A stretch of 64,000 nt of DNA. Origin: Rhodoplanes sp. Z2-YC6860. GTDB lineage: Bacteria; Pseudomonadota; Alphaproteobacteria; Rhizobiales; Xanthobacteraceae. The DNA lies in assembly GCF_001579845.1 (NCBI RefSeq), contig NZ_CP007440.1, positions 7,524,029-7,588,028 of the forward strand, read 5' to 3'. The notes below the pieces were generated by a model. The model was given only the letters and a program-made list of their open reading frames with translations. It had not been told where the DNA came from and searched no databases. Positions within the stretch are counted from its first letter, which is position 1, and each line of letters opens with the position of its first letter. The translations under genes and the position numbers were made by a program. Below are positions 63,743-64,000 of the stretch, piece by piece.

Positions 63743-64000
63743 TTGGAAAACGATGACCGGCGGGCGAGAATCACGGCCGAGATCGTCGCGCGGACGGGAA
63801 TTACCGAAGCGATGATCGAGCGGCTGGTGCGCGGCTTCTACGCCAAGGTCCGCCAGGACGCGGTGCTTGCGCCCATCTTCGATGCCCGGATTCGGGACTG
63901 GGAACCGCATCTTGAGCAGATGTTCGCCTTCTGGTCGTCCGTCGCGCTCATGTCCGGCCGCTATCACGGCAGCCCCATGGCCAAGCATATGCCGCTCCCC
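63743..64000 (+). CDS. Group III truncated haemoglobin, 3' truncated by window edge
   Basis: The frame opens at TTG 63743, nine bases after GCGGAG, and runs off the window end (86 residues visible of about 130-140). Visible text: ITEAMIERLVRGFYAKVRQDAVLAPIFDARIRDWEPHLEQMFAFWSSVALMSGRYHGSPMAKHMPLP. The FYAKVRxDxVLxPIF and WxxHLxxMxxFWSSVxLxxGRYxGxPMxxH pattern is that of trHb group III. These small haem proteins handle NO or other ligands under low oxygen. The divergent nsrR gene and shared operator support a role in NO defence. The distal haem ligand region is only partly visible. Confidence 0.85.
   Translation, partial: MENDDRRARITAEIVARTGITEAMIERLVRGFYAKVRQDAVLAPIFDARIRDWEPHLEQMFAFWSSVALMSGRYHGSPMAKHMPLP

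Overview
The window is GC-rich alphaproteobacterial chromosome, most likely from a Hyphomicrobiales lineage near Bradyrhizobium, Rhodopseudomonas or Pseudorhodoplanes. I infer this from gene content rather than from a marker gene. The signs are many orphan tripartite-tricarboxylate (Bug/TctC) receptors, several three-subunit molybdenum hydroxylases, DUF1236 and DUF2945 proteins, Flp pilin, and families of paired-hairpin intergenic repeats. I saw no rRNA, tRNA, CRISPR array, prophage or insertion sequence.

Layout. 1-5.6 kb: the 3' end of a molybdopterin subunit, a 35-aa membrane peptide, an ABC substrate-binding protein, two Bug receptors and a small membrane protein. 5.7-10.3 kb: a phosphonate/phosphite-type ABC transporter with two tandem PhnD-like receptors, PhnC and two PhnE permeases, and no C-P lyase. 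10.3-15.8 kb: a lipocalin-like protein, the FeS and FAD subunits of a molybdenum hydroxylase lacking an adjacent large subunit, a receptor, a DGPF/YciI protein paired with an ECF42-type sigma factor, and a six-cysteine secreted peptide. 15.8-35.9 kb: a catabolic island with a divergent pair of molybdenum hydroxylase loci, a UbiD decarboxylase, an HsaA-like flavin monooxygenase, a crotonase, two luciferase-like monooxygenases, a ThDP enzyme and receptors. The set suggests uptake and oxidative breakdown of an aromatic or heterocyclic carboxylate, but the substrate cannot be read from the sequence.

36.2-42.0 kb holds the most unusual gene. It encodes a 1934-residue protein made almost entirely of octapeptides, organised as a 109-residue (327-bp) super-repeat. 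The conserved hinge of that super-repeat occurs 16 times in exact register, with no net indel over 4905 bp. A perfect CtrA-type box (TTAA-N7-TTAAC) lies about 200 bp upstream. A TPR-methyltransferase gene converges on it from the other side. 44.8-54.4 kb: a Bug receptor, an OxlT-like oxalate/formate antiporter, a Cache protein plus chemoreceptor operon divergent from a flagellin gene, a GST, a GlxA-type regulator and an unknown protein.

54.6-64 kb: small secreted proteins, Nudix, an exported class II aldolase homologue, another ModA-like receptor, a hydrolase, two Bug receptors, a single Flp pilin gene missed by length-limited ORF calling, DUF1236, DUF2945, a DUF488 gene broken by one in-frame TGA, and a divergent NsrR / group III truncated haemoglobin pair with a candidate NsrR operator.

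Repeats. At least four kinds of palindromic intergenic element occur. One, built from two inverted hairpin halves, occurs once with a 24-bp spacer (17.7 kb) and once with a complete GIY-YIG nuclease gene as the spacer (28.1-28.5 kb). This suggests a nuclease-repeat partnership like that of REP elements and RAYT transposases.
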